Of a stretch of DNA of 64,000 bases, positions 63,664-64,000 are shown piece after piece. Below the pieces are notes generated by a model. It saw only the letters and a program-made list of their open reading frames with translations, was not told the origin of the DNA and searched no databases. The DNA is taken from positions 51,871,501 to 51,935,500 of the forward strand of contig NC_064820.1 in assembly GCF_024166365.1 (NCBI RefSeq), read 5' to 3'. Numbering within the stretch: position 1 is the first letter of the stretch; every line of letters starts with the position of its first letter. Position numbers and translations under genes: made by a program. The stretch comes from Elephas maximus indicus. Taxonomy: Eukaryota; Chordata; Mammalia; Proboscidea; Elephantidae.

Positions 63664-64000
63664 TGGGAAACTAGTTTTTCCAGAAAATCCGCTAAAAAAA
63701 AAAACTGCAGTCAGATCCCTATCAGAGTTCTCCCTCTGGCTCAGGCTATTCAGATGTTAATGAAGCCGCCTGGGGAGGGTGGGGGAGGGAACAGAGAGAT
63801 AGGAGAGTAGCACCTCAGAATATAGCCAGAGTTGCTTGTCTTGCTTGGAATGACTATTATATCTGAGATTCCCGCGGGCGCGTCGCCTATGTGTGCTGTC
63901 TGTGTGGAGATTGCCCCCGGGGGGTCTGGCCCGCTGGAGTCACGGTCAGATCCTCCGCTTCCAGCCCCACGCCCAGCGTCAAGGCTCCCCTACTGGGACG
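63664..64000 (-). promoter_or_regulatory. L1 5' UTR / internal promoter (partial)
   Basis: GC-rich, directly upstream of ORF1. CpGs cluster at 63872-63887 ('ccgcgggcgcgtcgcc') and again around 63917-64000, in contrast to the CpG-poor surroundings. A G-rich tract is at 63772-63791. L1 5' UTRs hold an internal RNA polymerase II promoter; that function is inferred from position. The element may extend past the window. Confidence 0.8.

Larger units (their letters stand above)
57342..64000 (-). mobile_element. Young L1 with both ORFs intact (5' end near or beyond the window edge)
   Basis: In element order: 5' UTR (from at least 64000 to 63664), ORF1 (63663-62644), 461-bp spacer, ORF2 (62182-58367), 3' UTR (58366 to about 57372) and poly(A) (T run at 57342-57371, broken by one C). 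It sits inside the older L1 at 54785-57341. Both ORFs are free of stops and frameshifts, and the 5' UTR end keeps many CpGs, so it is recent. The left flank is the T-rich L1 target 'tcttcaatgttc'; the matching TSD would lie outside the window. Confidence 0.95.

Overview
This is a window of mammalian nuclear DNA, AT-rich and dominated by repeats. The repeat mix points to an afrotherian, most likely an elephant or close relative. It contains an abundant tRNA-headed SINE whose tail matches the 3' end of an RTE/BovB-type LINE (the AfroSINE/RTE pairing), several RTE copies, and young L1 copies. The species call is inference from repeats; I cannot run a search.

The only host gene recognised is HCN1, a hyperpolarisation-activated cyclic-nucleotide-gated channel, on the minus strand. 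The last coding exon is at 4440-5317, ending in the Ser-Asn-Leu C-terminus. The preceding exon, at 8574-8738, encodes the second half of the cyclic-nucleotide-binding domain. Their splice sites agree in phase: the split glycine codon is G|GA. Positions 1-4439 are 3' UTR or downstream sequence. Everything from 8739 to 64000 appears to be one very large intron, since I found no earlier HCN1 exon in it.

Layout by region: 1-620, 3' fragment of an RTE LINE. 5.7-6.3 kb, old MIR and hAT fossils. 8.9-15 kb, possible ancient L1 sequence and a dense SINE cluster with two L2-like or unnamed old pieces. 15.8-17.6 kb, an old L1 with two nested insertions. 19.7-27.4 kb, two nearly full-length but broken RTE LINEs, each with an identifiable target-site duplication (TSD). 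28.35-39.49 kb, a layered L1 composite whose target sequence occurs three times. 39.5-50.7 kb, mostly single-copy intron with an LTR, MER20-like and L2-like fossils. 50.7-52.5 kb, a minus-strand RTE. 54.8-57.3 kb, a 5'-truncated L1. 57.34-64.0 kb, an L1 with both ORFs open.

The main interest is the mobile-element biology. The L1 at the right end has a 339-codon ORF1 and a 1271-codon ORF2, with every catalytic residue I could check in place. The SINEs share their tail with the last codons of the RTE ORF. Several insertions are nested with readable TSDs, including a 39-bp SINE-tail insertion and a poly(A)-only insertion. I found no CRISPR array, bacterial-type operon or functional RNA gene.
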